From Cladopsammia gracilis (Eukaryota; Cnidaria; Anthozoa; Scleractinia; Dendrophylliidae): a stretch of DNA of 64,000 nt. The stretch lies in assembly GCA_022457155.1 (NCBI GenBank), contig JAJGOT010000016.1, positions 434,001 to 498,000 on the forward strand, in the 5' to 3' direction. Every line of letters begins with the position of its first letter. Position 1 is the stretch's first letter. A program made the position numbers and the translations under genes. The notes under the pieces are model-generated. The model was not told the origin of the DNA, did not search any database, and saw only the letters and a program-made list of their open reading frames with translations. This document shows, piece after piece, positions 10,748 to 20,309 of the stretch.

Positions 10748-10756
10748 TTCCGCGAA
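10748..10756 (+). promoter_or_regulatory. GAS-type site of the original B promoter
   Basis: TTCCGCGAA matches TTCNNNGAA. The homologous site at H is TTCCGGGAA at 31113-31121, 232 bases before its ATG. Here the retrotransposon has pushed the site 4.7 kb from the B start codon. Confidence 0.45.
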
Positions 10757-10909
10757 AACGCAACAAATATAGATATGACGTAGTTTTCTTTTAAAGAACT
10801 GCGCGTACTTTGTCGAAAATTCAGAATGTTCAAGATTCTTCTCTCGTAACTGTCGTGTCCTGAAAGATCTCAAGCCGGGTTTGACGTTACCGGTCTTGAA
10901 ACTGTCACT

Positions 10910-10985
10910 AATTATTTACACACATCAATCAATTAGGAGACACGTTTGGGCAAAAATTCTTGTTTAATTATAAAATTGAAGCCCC
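10910..10985 (-). repeat. Split direct repeat B2 (terminal)
   Basis: These 76 bases are repeated at 11130-11205, beginning AATTATTTACACACATC. This is the 3-prime terminus of the retrotransposon in coding sense. The 17 bases between it and A2 are G-rich. Confidence 0.85.
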
Positions 10986-11002
10986 TGGGAGGGAGGGGCG
11001 GG

Positions 11003-11205
11003 TTTGCGAGAGTATACACTCAGTTGAATGCGAACCAGACCACGAGGGAATGAAACACGAGACTAGCGAGTTGATGACATAATTGATCCGGCTAATAATT
11101 AACTATTTTGATTTGAATCAAAACAAAACAATTATTTACACACATCAATCAATTAGGAGACACGTTTGGGCAAAAATTCTTGTTTAATTATAAAATTGAA
11201 GCCCC
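11003..11205 (-). repeat. Internal junction repeats A2 and B1
   Basis: 11003-11129 repeats the left terminus in coding sense (15272-15398), and 11130-11205 repeats the other terminus (10910-10985). They abut directly. In PAT/Ngaro elements this junction is thought to guide circularisation of the cDNA. Confidence 0.85.
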
Positions 11206-11356
11206 AAAAATGCCCAAACGTGTGATTATGATATATATATATATATAAAATTTGAAATGTAAAATGAAATTAAAAATGGGGAGGAAGAAAACCAATAAAT
11301 GGACTGTTGTAACGAGGCTACAAATTGAAACGAATAGTTCAAATGCTAGGCACAGT

Positions 11357-12400
11357 TCAATCACAGATCGAATAGAGTCCGACCGCCATGATGTCAGCGA
11401 CTTGGGAGCGCGTGGCTAGAGGTAAAGTCAGGTATGCACGGAAAGCGTCTGAGCGCCAGTCTCCGTGCAATTTAATCAAATGTTCTGGGACGCCCGACTG
11501 ATAGGCGAAAGTAGCGCCACCACGACGGAAACTGTGAGGGGAGAAATGCTGAGGATCCAGTCCTGTAGCCGAGATAAGGCGCTTGAGAGAGGCAGTGAAG
11601 GTGGAGAAAGTCAGGGGACGGACGCCGGATGGTGTGGGGAGGCAGAACAGGGGCGCTGATACTGGAGCCGGCACTAGTTTGAAGAAATGCAGCAAAGCGG
11701 ACACGGGGCAGAGAGCGGAGCCGGGAATACTGGGAAGCGGTATCAGAAGAAGACCCTCTTTGTGTTGCAGGGTCTTGGTCCACCGAATGCGAATGATTGC
11801 TCCGGACTTTGTAAACTTGATGTCGCGGCGAGCAAGATGGCGACTGGGATCGAAGGAAACAGCGGACGCCACGGTGAGGTTTGATTTGCGGAGAAAGGAG
11901 AAGAAAGCTGTGCAGAATAAGGCCCAAACGGCGGCGTGAGACGGAAGGTCCAGGGTCAAGTGCTGGCGCAGGCGGTAAAGTATGGATGGGGTGATCGGGT
12001 GTTTTTGGCGTGGTGCAGTTCCTAATAAACGTTTTAATCCTCGCTTTGTTAACGCGACCTCGAAGCTGTCCAGGGCGTCGGCGGAGAAACCGTTGTAACG
12101 ATGCAGAAGACGAACCGCGTTAAGATGGTTTAAAATGTACTGAAACGATGAAGTTTTGCAGGCTAGGTACGAAGCGTACGCAGCCACGGTGTATCCTGAG
12201 GCAGGTAGGGGAACCAAGCAGTAAGTGCGACAAAAGGCTAAAAACGATTTCCAATGTGAATTCAAGTTGCGGATGGTGCCGGGGGCGTAAGCGTGAGCTT
12301 GGATTTGAGGGACGAGGCGCTGCAACTGGGCGGCTGAGCGAGGTTGTGTCAACTCAGGTGAAGGAGGCTGGGCAACATCTGCGAGGAAAGAGAGAAGGCA
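11357..12400 (-). CDS. Tyrosine recombinase (integrase) of the DIRS-type element
   Basis: This enzyme integrates the circular cDNA in the nucleus. The recognisable protein runs from about ELTQPRSAAQ to YSICD, about 335 residues. An N-terminal SAM-like core-binding region (about residues 1-110) is followed by the catalytic domain, with Arg in FLRKSN, HSFRRGG (the H-x-x-R pair), HGDW and the nucleophile Tyr in AYLTLP. The frame has no ATG at its start. It is the same frame as the upstream RT ORF and is separated from it by a single TAA at 12401-12403. A tract CTTCTCTCTTTCCTCGCAG just before it looks like a splice acceptor. Expression may therefore use splicing or stop readthrough. Confidence 0.88.
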   Translation of the reverse strand, partial: CLLSFLADVAQPPSPELTQPRSAAQLQRLVPQIQAHAYAPGTIRNLNSHWKSFLAFCRTYCLVPLPASGYTVAAYASYLACKTSSFQYILNHLNAVRLLHRYNGFSADALDSFEVALTKRGLKRLLGTAPRQKHPITPSILYRLRQHLTLDLPSHAAVWALFCTAFFSFLRKSNLTVASAVSFDPSRHLARRDIKFTKSGAIIRIRWTKTLQHKEGLLLIPLPSIPGSALCPVSALLHFFKLVPAPVSAPLFCLPTPSGVRPLTFSTFTASLKRLISATGLDPQHFSPHSFRRGGATFAYQSGVPEHLIKLHGDWRSDAFRAYLTLPLATRSQVADIMAVGLYSICD

Positions 12401-14172
12401 TTAAAAAGCGATCTCGAAGTCAAAATAGTGTGGAGGACAAGGCACGAGGGTGGTTAAAGTGTCACTGGTCAACGAGTTGAATTGGGCCCCGTGATACGGA
12501 GATAGGTGCCAACGGCTGAGATGGTCAGCGAGAGTGTTGTGACGGCCGGGAATGTGGATAGCGATCATCTCGAAGTCGTAAAATGCGGAGAGAAACCAGA
12601 TTTCACGCAGACAGAGTTGCATGCCGAGAGACCGTGAGCGCCCTGAGTTTAATGCTAGAACGCTGTTGCTGTTGTCGCACTGAAGAACAAAACGGGACCC
12701 GCGCAAGTCGGAACCCCAGAGCTTGAGGGCCGCCATGATGGATAGGAGCTCCAACACATTTATGTCATCACCGAAACGGTTGAGGATCGGTCCAGGGAAC
12801 GGAGTGTGGAAAAACTGACCGTGGAAATAACCGCCGGCCCCAGTGTTGCAAGCGTCGGTAGAGAGATGCCTAGGATCGAAGAGCCACGGAGAAGTCTTGA
12901 TGAGGGAAACACCGTTGAAGGAAGGAAGGAAATGACACCACCATCGCAAGTCGGACTTGTTGTCGTCGGACAGAAGGCAGGAGGGCGAGTCGCGATGAAG
13001 GCGAAGCGTGTGGAGGAGGGTTGACATAAAGATGCGGGCGGGGCGAACGCAGGCGGTAACGAAGGACATGACACCGAGGAGCGATTGTAAATCGCGGCGA
13101 GGGATATCAGTGAGGTTAAGAGCAGAGCTGCAACGGTGAAGGAGTTCTTGAAGGCGTTCGCGGGTGACGGACATCGTCATGGCGAGGGTGTCGAGGTGAA
13201 TACCGAGGAAGACCATAGCGGTGGATGGAGGACAGTCTTTATCGGGGGATGACTGGAGACCTAACAAGGAAAGGAGATCGCTTAAAGCGTTGAAGGCGGC
13301 GGTCGAGTTATCGGGGGAGTCAGCGCCGCCAAAGTCGTCAATATAATTAGTGCAATGATAGCCCATGCGGTGAAACATGTACGTGACCGCGGAGGTGGTC
13401 CGCTGACACATCATAGCTGAGGAACGAAGACCGAATGGCGGAGCTGCGTCGAAATATAAGGAGCCCTGGTGGCGGTAACCGAGGAGGTGGAAATCACGCG
13501 GATCGATGCGAAGTTGGCGATAAGCGCGACTTAAGTCCTTCTTGAAGAGATGACAACCCTGACCTTTTTGGCGGATAATGCTACTGAGGGCATCGACCCC
13601 CGGTAGACGTAGGGTAAAAGGCGCGCCAAGGTAGGTGTCCGTAGGAATCCCGTCATTCACCGAGTCACCGTGGGGAAAACTAAGATCGACGACAACGCGT
13701 GGTTTTCCGGAGCGGCTTTGTGCGATTTGAAGAGGGGAGGTTACAAGGTCGACGCTGAGAGGATTTTCGGAGAATGGACCGCATGTAGCTCCGAGAAGGC
13801 ACTCTGTGGCAAGGAAAGAGTCGATGATCTGCGGGCGCGATAGGGCGGAGCCGTGGTTGTGAAGAGTAGAAATGGGGCGAGTGGAAGCGGAGTAGCCAAT
13901 TGGCCAACCAAAGTGTAGAAAATCGCAGAGGCTGTGATCGTGGTAGTCTCGTAGACGTGTACGCCACTCGGGGATGTTGAGAGTTGAAGGAACGGGAAGC
14001 CTCAAAGTGAAGGCGTTGGGACGGAAGCAGCCTGAAGCTTGGAATGCATGGCGATCAGCCGGGAGGTGAGGGGAGCGCGGATGGGTAGTGGGCGAGGCGT
14101 AGGACCGATGGGGCTGGAAGGCTTGTCGTGGATGAGAGAAAGGGAGGAAGGAGAAGGAGGGTCCTGTAGTCA
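12401..14172 (-). CDS. Reverse transcriptase and RNase H of the DIRS-type element
   Basis: The ORF is open from 14533, but the first 120 or so codons overlap gag in another frame, so the functional start is probably near the gag stop, reached by frameshift or splicing. Numbering from 14533, the RT domain has a catalytic Asp in KKDLSRAYRQL (about 333) and the YIDD box at 397-400, followed by FLGIHLDT. RNase H follows with Asp560 (STDA), Glu595 (LELL), Asp620 (QCDNSN) and Asp670 (LADHLSRW). It ends HYFDFEIAF. No frameshift or internal stop is seen. It copies element RNA to DNA. Confidence 0.9.
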
Positions 14173-15243
14173 GTCGCGTGAGGGAGGGTCTGAGCGCCGA
14201 GTGGGGACTGGGAACTTGCGTTTGGGGCAGTTGAGAGCGCGATGATCGGAGCGTTTGCAAACTACGCAAACGTGTAGCTTGGAACAGGAAGGGTTGGTGC
14301 AGTCTTCGTACCAAGACCACGCGTCGCATATGTCGCCGCGGGAAATTGAGAGCGAGGGAGATGGTGTTTTCGGTTGTTGTTTCCCTGTTGTGGGACCAGC
14401 AGCTGGCGATGGCAATAAGGCGGTCGGGATCAAAAAGGGTTGCTTGATAGATTCGAAGGAGTCCCCCCATTTCACGAGGCCCATCTCGATGGATTTCAAA
14501 ACCTTGTAGTGGAAGGATCGCACCGCTGACCACTTGTAACTAGAGGCCAAAACCATGAGGTCGTGGAAATGGCTTAAAAGTGCTTCATGATGCAAATGGT
14601 CTGACCCGTGATCATCGGGATGCTGTTGTATTATGGTTATATAGCCCGCGCAAAACTCGGATAAGGTTAAGTCACAATAAAGTTTGGGCTCACCTGGGGC
14701 GAAGAGGTGCGGCCAAGGTTGAGGAAAGCGTGTCTTCTGTGGAGCCTTCACATCGCCCATCGATTTTCCCGATTCATCAACCGCTTTGTTGGTCTGCGGA
14801 GCGTGGTGGCCAAGTTTAGCCAGCTCTAGCTGGAGCTCGAGCTTTCGTATCTCAAGCTCGTGAGCTTGGTTGATTAGTGCGAGCCGCGTCGTGTCATCTA
14901 ACTGATTGCTCGTAGGCTGAGGTTTGTTGTCCGGCAAATACGGGATTTCTGAAGACTTGACACGGGGTTTCTGTACCTTGGGGATCGCGCCGGGGCCAGG
15001 CGACGGAAGCTGAGAAATATGAGTCTTCCCGGTTGCTGCGGATCCGGTCGCTGTGCTTGCGAACGGCTGTAAACCTTGGTTGCCCGTTCCGACTGCACCG
15101 CTTGATGGCGTCGGAAGACGAAAAACATCGTCGCTGTCGGCCGTACCGCTCGCCAGCAGGCTGTCGATACCCTCCCACTCGTAGTCGGTGGCAAGATGTT
15201 TGCGGCTAGTCCGAGCTTGACGGGTAGGTTTAGTAGAAGGCAT
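14170..15243 (-). CDS. Gag-like protein with CCHC zinc knuckle
   Basis: 357 residues from the ATG at 15243; the frame is open further upstream into the terminal repeat, but MPSTKPTRQ is the first ATG after it. The N-terminus is Ser/Thr/Pro-rich, and a short charged helix (LEIRKLELQLELAKL, about 127-141) could form a coiled coil. The C-terminus has CVVCKRSDHRALNC, a C-x2-C-x4-H-x4-C nucleic-acid-binding knuckle. This is the expected structural protein of the element. It overlaps the RT frame by at least a few bases. Confidence 0.8.
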   Translation of the reverse strand: MPSTKPTRQARTSRKHLATDYEWEGIDSLLASGTADSDDVFRLPTPSSGAVGTGNQGLQPFASTATGSAATGKTHISQLPSPGPGAIPKVQKPRVKSSEIPYLPDNKPQPTSNQLDDTTRLALINQAHELEIRKLELQLELAKLGHHAPQTNKAVDESGKSMGDVKAPQKTRFPQPWPHLFAPGEPKLYCDLTLSEFCAGYITIIQQHPDDHGSDHLHHEALLSHFHDLMVLASSYKWSAVRSFHYKVLKSIEMGLVKWGDSFESIKQPFLIPTALLPSPAAGPTTGKQQPKTPSPSLSISRGDICDAWSWYEDCTNPSCSKLHVCVVCKRSDHRALNCPKRKFPVPTRRSDPPSRD

Positions 15244-15271
15244 GATTTGTGGCGAGAAAAACACGAGTATA

Positions 15272-15398
15272 TTTGCGAGAGTATACACTCAGTTGAATGC
15301 GAACCAGACCACGAGGGAATGAAACACGAGACTAGCGAGTTGATGACATAATTGATCCGGCTAATAATTAACTATTTTGATTTGAATCAAAACAAAAC
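15272..15398 (-). repeat. Split direct repeat A1 (terminal, coding 5-prime end)
   Basis: 127 bases match 11003-11129. In coding sense this is the upstream end and so likely carries the element promoter. It ends 73 bases before the ATG of locus B, on the opposite strand. Confidence 0.85.
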
Positions 15399-15471
15399 TA
15401 CACCAAATTTAAGACGAAAACATTTCGTCCTGTAAATCGTTCAACTTTGCCTCAGCTGACGGAATTCAAAC

Positions 15472-16314
15472 ATGGCTTCTTCTCTCGTTTGCCTTGGGCG
15501 ATTCGCATTTTTCATCCTGCTCGGACTTCAGGGGTATTCGCTTGCTTCGTATCCAGCAAAGTACAAAGACAACGATGTATTGTATGGTTTAATGACCTTT
15601 TTCCTCCCGGCAATCTTACTGCGGCTTTATATCATGATCAGAGGAAAACACCTCGAGTGGTTATTTGTTGTTTGGTTGCTATACGTGGTTGGCCTTGTGA
15701 TTTTTATCGGAGTCATTTTTGGAGGAACTGAACCAATTGAGGACAAATTCAAAATGGCCGTCCAGAACTCAACCTACTCAAAGAATGCGTGGCAAGAATT
15801 CTTTGGTTCAAATGTCTTGAAATTGACCCTTTGTCTCACCCCGATTCTTCTGTTGTTACTTTTGAGCACCGGAATTGATTCGATGCGCTACAGAGAGCTT
15901 ATGTGGTTGCTGTCTCTACGCATTGCATTAGATCTCTTCGATGCGGTTGAAATGCTGGAGGTTATTCTCGAAGAAAATGAACTCAGCCACAAAGTACCAA
16001 GAGAATTTGAACAAGCCATAATTGCCTTTGTCTGCATTACCTTCTTGTTATCGCCAGTGCAGCTGATGGAAATCAAGCTAAATCTGCGGATCGGTGATTG
16101 GAAACCTCGCAAGTACACATCGGTCTTTCGAACAGCTTTTCAGATTCTCTGCGTCAACTGTGTATTCTTGGGGCTTCGCTTGGCTCTCTTCTTTGGTTAT
16201 GGCAAGGATGCATCCATCTTCATTGCTAAGAATTGCATCATAATTTTTATAAGCCTTTTCGAGTTGTGTTCGCTATTTGGTCGCTGTGGCTGTAAGGATC
16301 AGGATGAAGAATGA
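15472..16314 (+). CDS. TMEM26-like membrane protein (locus B)
   Basis: 280 residues, one exon, start MASSLVCLGRF as in its near-twin H (31345). It carries DLFDAVEML at about 156-164, FIAKN near the C-terminus and a C-terminal Cys cluster (CSLFGRCGC). The loop after the third membrane segment has a single sequon (Asn99), where H has four. The 63 bases before the ATG match those of H. Further upstream the original promoter is displaced by the DIRS-type element, and downstream a 1.6-kb repeat has inserted in the 3-prime region. The frame is intact, so either the insertion is recent or expression persists from another promoter. Function unknown. Confidence 0.8.
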   Translation: MASSLVCLGRFAFFILLGLQGYSLASYPAKYKDNDVLYGLMTFFLPAILLRLYIMIRGKHLEWLFVVWLLYVVGLVIFIGVIFGGTEPIEDKFKMAVQNSTYSKNAWQEFFGSNVLKLTLCLTPILLLLLLSTGIDSMRYRELMWLLSLRIALDLFDAVEMLEVILEENELSHKVPREFEQAIIAFVCITFLLSPVQLMEIKLNLRIGDWKPRKYTSVFRTAFQILCVNCVFLGLRLALFFGYGKDASIFIAKNCIIIFISLFELCSLFGRCGCKDQDEE

Positions 16315-16630
16315 ACAGTGAATGGTAAAGAGTTTGAGAGTATTTTTTTTTAATTTAGTCAGGGATTCTTGAATTGACTTAACCTCATTTTGAAACATTT
16401 TTTTCTACAAAACAGTGCATGTTGGTAATCAAAATGGGGCATTATAAAAGTAACTGTATAGTGAAAGGATGCTATTTTTTGCAGGATTGGATTTATGATT
16501 CGAAATTTAGAATTGATTCTCTTACTTATGTCATGGGGATTTTAGCGTTTTTGGGTCAAAATCCCGGGGAGGAGGGGAGGGGGGACTCCCATATGAAAGT
16601 GGCGGGGATGCTCGTCGGGATGTTGAATTA

Positions 16631-17209
16631 CAGTAGAATCCCACTAACTCGAACTCTGAAGGGAAACAAAAATCAGTTCGAGTTAGCGGGGGTTTGAGTT
16701 ATCGGAGTCGGTGAAAATTTTATTTATTTTTGTTATTTATTAATAATAATGACAATATATAGCGTGAACATAGTTTTATTATTTACTTCCGTGATGAAAC
16801 ATCGCTAAGTTTGCGTTTGGTGGTAACAAGAAATTCCAAAGATTATGACTTCCAGCGAAGTGTAACGTAACATTTGGGTACATGTTTTTGCAATATAAAC
16901 GAAGTTTGTAGTGTATTACTACAGTCTAACTAATACAAAACAACATTAAAAAGTAACCATGTCCGTTTTCCTATTTTCACTGCCGTGGGGGCGTGATCAG
17001 TCCGAAGTTACAATCAGATAACAACAGAGTTCGAGTTATCGGGGTAAATTCGGGCCAAGGGAAACGAAAAATAGTTCGAGTTAACAGGGAATTCGAGTTA
17101 TCCGAGCAAAAATGACTAAAAAACAGCGCCAAATCCAAGGGAAATCGAACTTAGTTCGAGTTAGGGGGGAGTTCGAGTTATCCGAGTTCGAGTTAGCCAG
17201 GTTCTACTG
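16631..17209. mobile_element. Nested TA-flanked MITE, 579 bp
   Basis: Ends begin CAGTAGAATCCCACTAAC and CAGTAGAACCTGGCTAAC (24-base ends, 20 of 24 matching), flanked by TA on both sides. The word TTCGAGTTA is repeated several times inside. This resembles pogo/Tc1-type non-autonomous elements. Confidence 0.75.
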
Positions 17210-17618
17210 TAGATCAAAGTATGAAGAAAGGCCGATACTACGTAGAACATTTAACGCGACAACGACGTGAGGGAGCCCAAACTGAAACCCAAAGTGCAAC
17301 CGTGGACATCCGTTTCGACCTGGTTGGGTCTCGTCAGCACAGTGTAGCAGCAAAAATATGAAAAACTAGCGCGAACGCCAATTCTCTACCAAATCGCGCG
17401 TGGTGATGGCTACAGTGAGCTCGAATAATAGACCCACGTCACAGTGGCGCGTGACCATGAGTAATAGGCAAAGAATTTGAAATATCATGTCGTTGTCGCG
17501 ATAACGAAAGAGAGGACAGACAGAACCATCCCTCAGCGAATACATGGCCAATACCATGTAAAAAATATATGCAGCATATCGGATCTAAAAAGATCTACGG
17601 TCCAAAAATATAACAAGT

Positions 17619-17717
17619 AAATAAGAAGCAAAGGACCGCGAACGAAAATGCTGCTGGTGTACGTAGATTCTAAGTAAACCAGCAGCATTTTCGTTCGCGG
17701 TCCTTTTCTTCTTATTT
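17619..17717. repeat. 39-bp hairpin with 25-bp perfect core
   Basis: 17633-17657 and 17679-17703 are perfect complements (GGACCGCGAACGAAAATGCTG and on). The stem extends outwards with mismatches to 17619 and 17717. The loop is 21 bases. Confidence 0.75.
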
Positions 17718-18534
17718 ATTTGAATTAAACCCCTAATCTGGGCGTGGCCCAAGCTTTTTTTGACCCCTAAAAAAGACCCTAACAATGGACGAAGACATTT
17801 TTTTTGATTATTTTTTCGCGTGCAACCCTAAACGAGACTTTGACGGCTACATATTATGGTGTTTTGCCCAGAACACCCTAAGTGAGACCAAAATCCGAAA
17901 TTTACACCCCTAAGCGAGACGACCAGCATCTCCGCCCCTTTCATATGGTAGTACCCCCGCCCCCACCCCCTGGGTCAAAAACTGTCCCAAATTGAAACTA
18001 AGTACTTTTGTGACACACAAATGCTTATAGAACAATGAGAGGAAGGTATTAAACGAATCTTCGAACAGAGAATCAACCAGCGAGTTTTCCAAGACAGAAG
18101 GCGATTAACTTGAACACAAAAGGCCTAGTTGTTTCAAGATGCAATCCGTCCTGGCCATCTGCAGCCTAAGACACTTATGTTTTACTCTTAGAGCACTGGC
18201 AGAGTATTAAATTGTAAACCAAACTGGAAGGTAATTTTTGGGTTTTCACTGATCGAAATATGTCTTTGGTGTTTTTTAAAGTAACACTAAAAATGGTGGA
18301 GCCCCTAGTTTTAACGTTTATTAAAAAACAAAATAAAATGAAGGCATCCTTTTTTAATAAATCTTAGCACGTTCTAAAAAAAATGCGGACAACCTTGGAG
18401 CCCTCTCAACCACAATATTTTTGTATGGATTTCAATAATAAAAAAAAACATTTGCTATCTTATATACCGCGAGTTGTCTATGTTTAACAGTTATTATAAG
18501 TGGTTCTTCATGTTGCATATTTACACGCAGCTTT

Positions 18535-20086
18535 ATGCGCCGATCAATTCGAGACATCAACATCGTCCCCCCCCCCCCCCCCCGGGCAAGCCCCGGGCAT
18601 TTGAACATTTTCTGTGTACGGGGAGTGGGGAATTTGATGCGAAAGGCCATTTCAGGGGTGGGGAATTTGACTTTGCCTGGGTGGGGTGGGGAACCGGAAG
18701 TGTTCAAAATATATTTTTTGGCCGGCGCCTTTCACGCGGTAGCAGTTCAGATTCAACATGGAACAATTTAAGGACGTTCGCGCTAATTGTTTATGCGCAT
18801 CCTAACTGCGCACGCAATTCATGTCGCAACGCCGTGCTACGCCATGCATGAGCGCGCGCGCAAAAGAAGAAATCTAAGCACATAAAGGGCTGATAGCCGT
18901 TGCGTTAACTTTGCTTAGATTTAACTCGCTTGGATGGTCGGTGACCCCCAATTGTTTTTCCGTCGATAATTTTCTTTGCCAATTCTCAACAGATTGTGAA
19001 AAAATGAACAAAAAAATCAATGTAGGAAGTTTAAATTTTTTCCATTTTTCTACCCGCGCGCCAACGAATCCTGCCTGAACTTGCGGCTGTCACAGTTTGC
19101 AAATGCTGTCGTTTAAAGATGAAATTTGCTTTAAGGAACATCACCAGTTGAATAAATTTGCTGAACAGACCTACTCGCATAAAATTTGAGAAAGAAAGAT
19201 TCATTTGCAATATTTTTAGACTAACAGACATTGGGGTCACATCCCGTAAGGAAGACCAATTTTTTAAAATTAGGGTCGCCTTTCAGATAGCTTATCTCAG
19301 AAACGAAGTCGGTGACCCCCTCATTTTTTTGCGTTTCTGACGCGAGTAACTCATAACCTAGCTGTAGCAAAAGTTTTATAAAAAAATCAATGTTAGAAGA
19401 TTTTCGCGCGAACGTCCTTAAAGGGAAAAATATCGTTTTTGTTAGTGAATGGCTAGTAAAATGTGCTGACAAAGCTTTGCAGTGTTTTTGAAGTAATTGC
19501 CGTTCAACGCGTACTAGATTTCGAAGTCAAGATGGCTGACTGTATTGCCAGTCTATTAAATGTACGCAGATCTTAAACGGCCATTGATTGAAGAAGAAAA
19601 AACACTGTAAAATGAACTCTCTCAAACAGAAAATTCATTAAGGAAACATTTGTCATTTGATATAAAACGCGTTTAGAATAATAAATTTTCACCTCGTGGA
19701 AATTAACGCTTCCAAAAATGAATCTACCGCTTTCCTAAATATTTTTGCAATATTTGTTGATCACACGAGGAATTACTCAATAACAAAAATTATCGAAAAG
19801 TAAATCCCCAAGACAACTCCCGACTCCCCAAGGCGGTGCCACAGGAGTGCCGTGAAATATCAGTTGCAAAGTATACGCGGTTCAGTTGAGTATATAGCTA
19901 GAATAACTCAGAAAAAGTGAATGCAAAGTGTATTTTTTAATCTCACTAAAAACATTTTATCGTTAGGAGTGGTATTTGACAGTCAAATCCAGTGCTAGGG
20001 TGGGGTATTTGAATGCAATTTTGGCCCAAGGGGGCGGTATTGCCCCCCCCGGGGGGGATGTTGAAGTTTCGAATTGATCGGCGCAT
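18535..20086. mobile_element. Non-coding inverted-repeat element, 1.55 kb
   Basis: Perfect 18-base ends, ATGCGCCGATCAATTCGA at 18535-18552 and its complement at 20069-20086. C and G tracts lie just inside the ends. It carries a nested TTAA element (18772-19417). It occupies the place where an A-type gene body would be expected to the left of the ghost promoter at 20226. Confidence 0.7.
18772..19417. mobile_element. Nested TTAA element, 646 bp
   Basis: Ends begin GGACGTTCGCGC and its complement, flanked by TTAA at 18768-18771 and 19418-19421. GTCGGTGACCCCC occurs inside in two places. Non-coding; piggyBac- or Kolobok-like by target only. Confidence 0.7.
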
Positions 20087-20225
20087 TAGCGATCAATAAA
20101 TAAGGGAAATTGTCCACTTGTCTAAGCACACTATCATGACGATTTTGAAATAAATAACACGTTATATTAGCGAAAACAAATAAAGATCAGACTGCGCCAA
20201 CATATCGATAGCATTGGAAGATTTT

Positions 20226-20306
20226 TTCCGAGAAATCTCTAGAAGCGCCATATAGTTTTTCCGAGAAAGATATTTGCATATGATACTACGGTTCCGGGGA
20301 TTCCCC
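20226..20306 (-). promoter_or_regulatory. Ghost A-type promoter (GAS, GAS, kappa-B) without a gene
   Basis: TTCCGAGAA occurs at 20226-20234 and 20259-20267, and GGGGATTCCCC at 20296-20306, in the same order and surroundings as upstream of locus A. The gene that should lie to the left on the minus strand is missing, and a transposable element sits there instead. Homology extends both ways (20129-20310 with 7170-7355). Confidence 0.55.
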
Positions 20307-20309
20307 TAG

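Larger units (their letters stand above)
10910..15398 (-). mobile_element. Complete PAT/Ngaro-type DIRS retrotransposon
   Basis: This element of about 4.49 kb encodes, on the minus strand, a gag-like protein, RT-RNase H and a tyrosine recombinase. In coding orientation the repeats are A1 (15398-15272), ORFs, B1 (11205-11130), A2 (11129-11003), B2 (10985-10910). This is the split direct repeat arrangement of PAT/Ngaro elements. The A copies are 127 bases and the B copies 76 bases, and pairs look almost identical. No target duplication is visible, as expected for recombinase-mediated integration. Flanks joined across it (GTCACT|TAC) match the uninterrupted sequence before H. All reading frames are open, so the insertion looks young. 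Confidence 0.9.
16553..17975. mobile_element. Inverted-repeat element in the B 3-prime flank
   Basis: The left end (16553-16620, from GGGTCAAAATCCCGGGG through CATATGAAAG to GATGCTCGTC) is mirrored at about 17907-17975. H lacks the whole stretch: its sequence runs straight from the stop region to TTTGTGACACACGAAATG. The element carries a nested TA-flanked MITE (16631-17209) and a strong hairpin (17619-17717). No transposase ORF. Confidence 0.65.
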
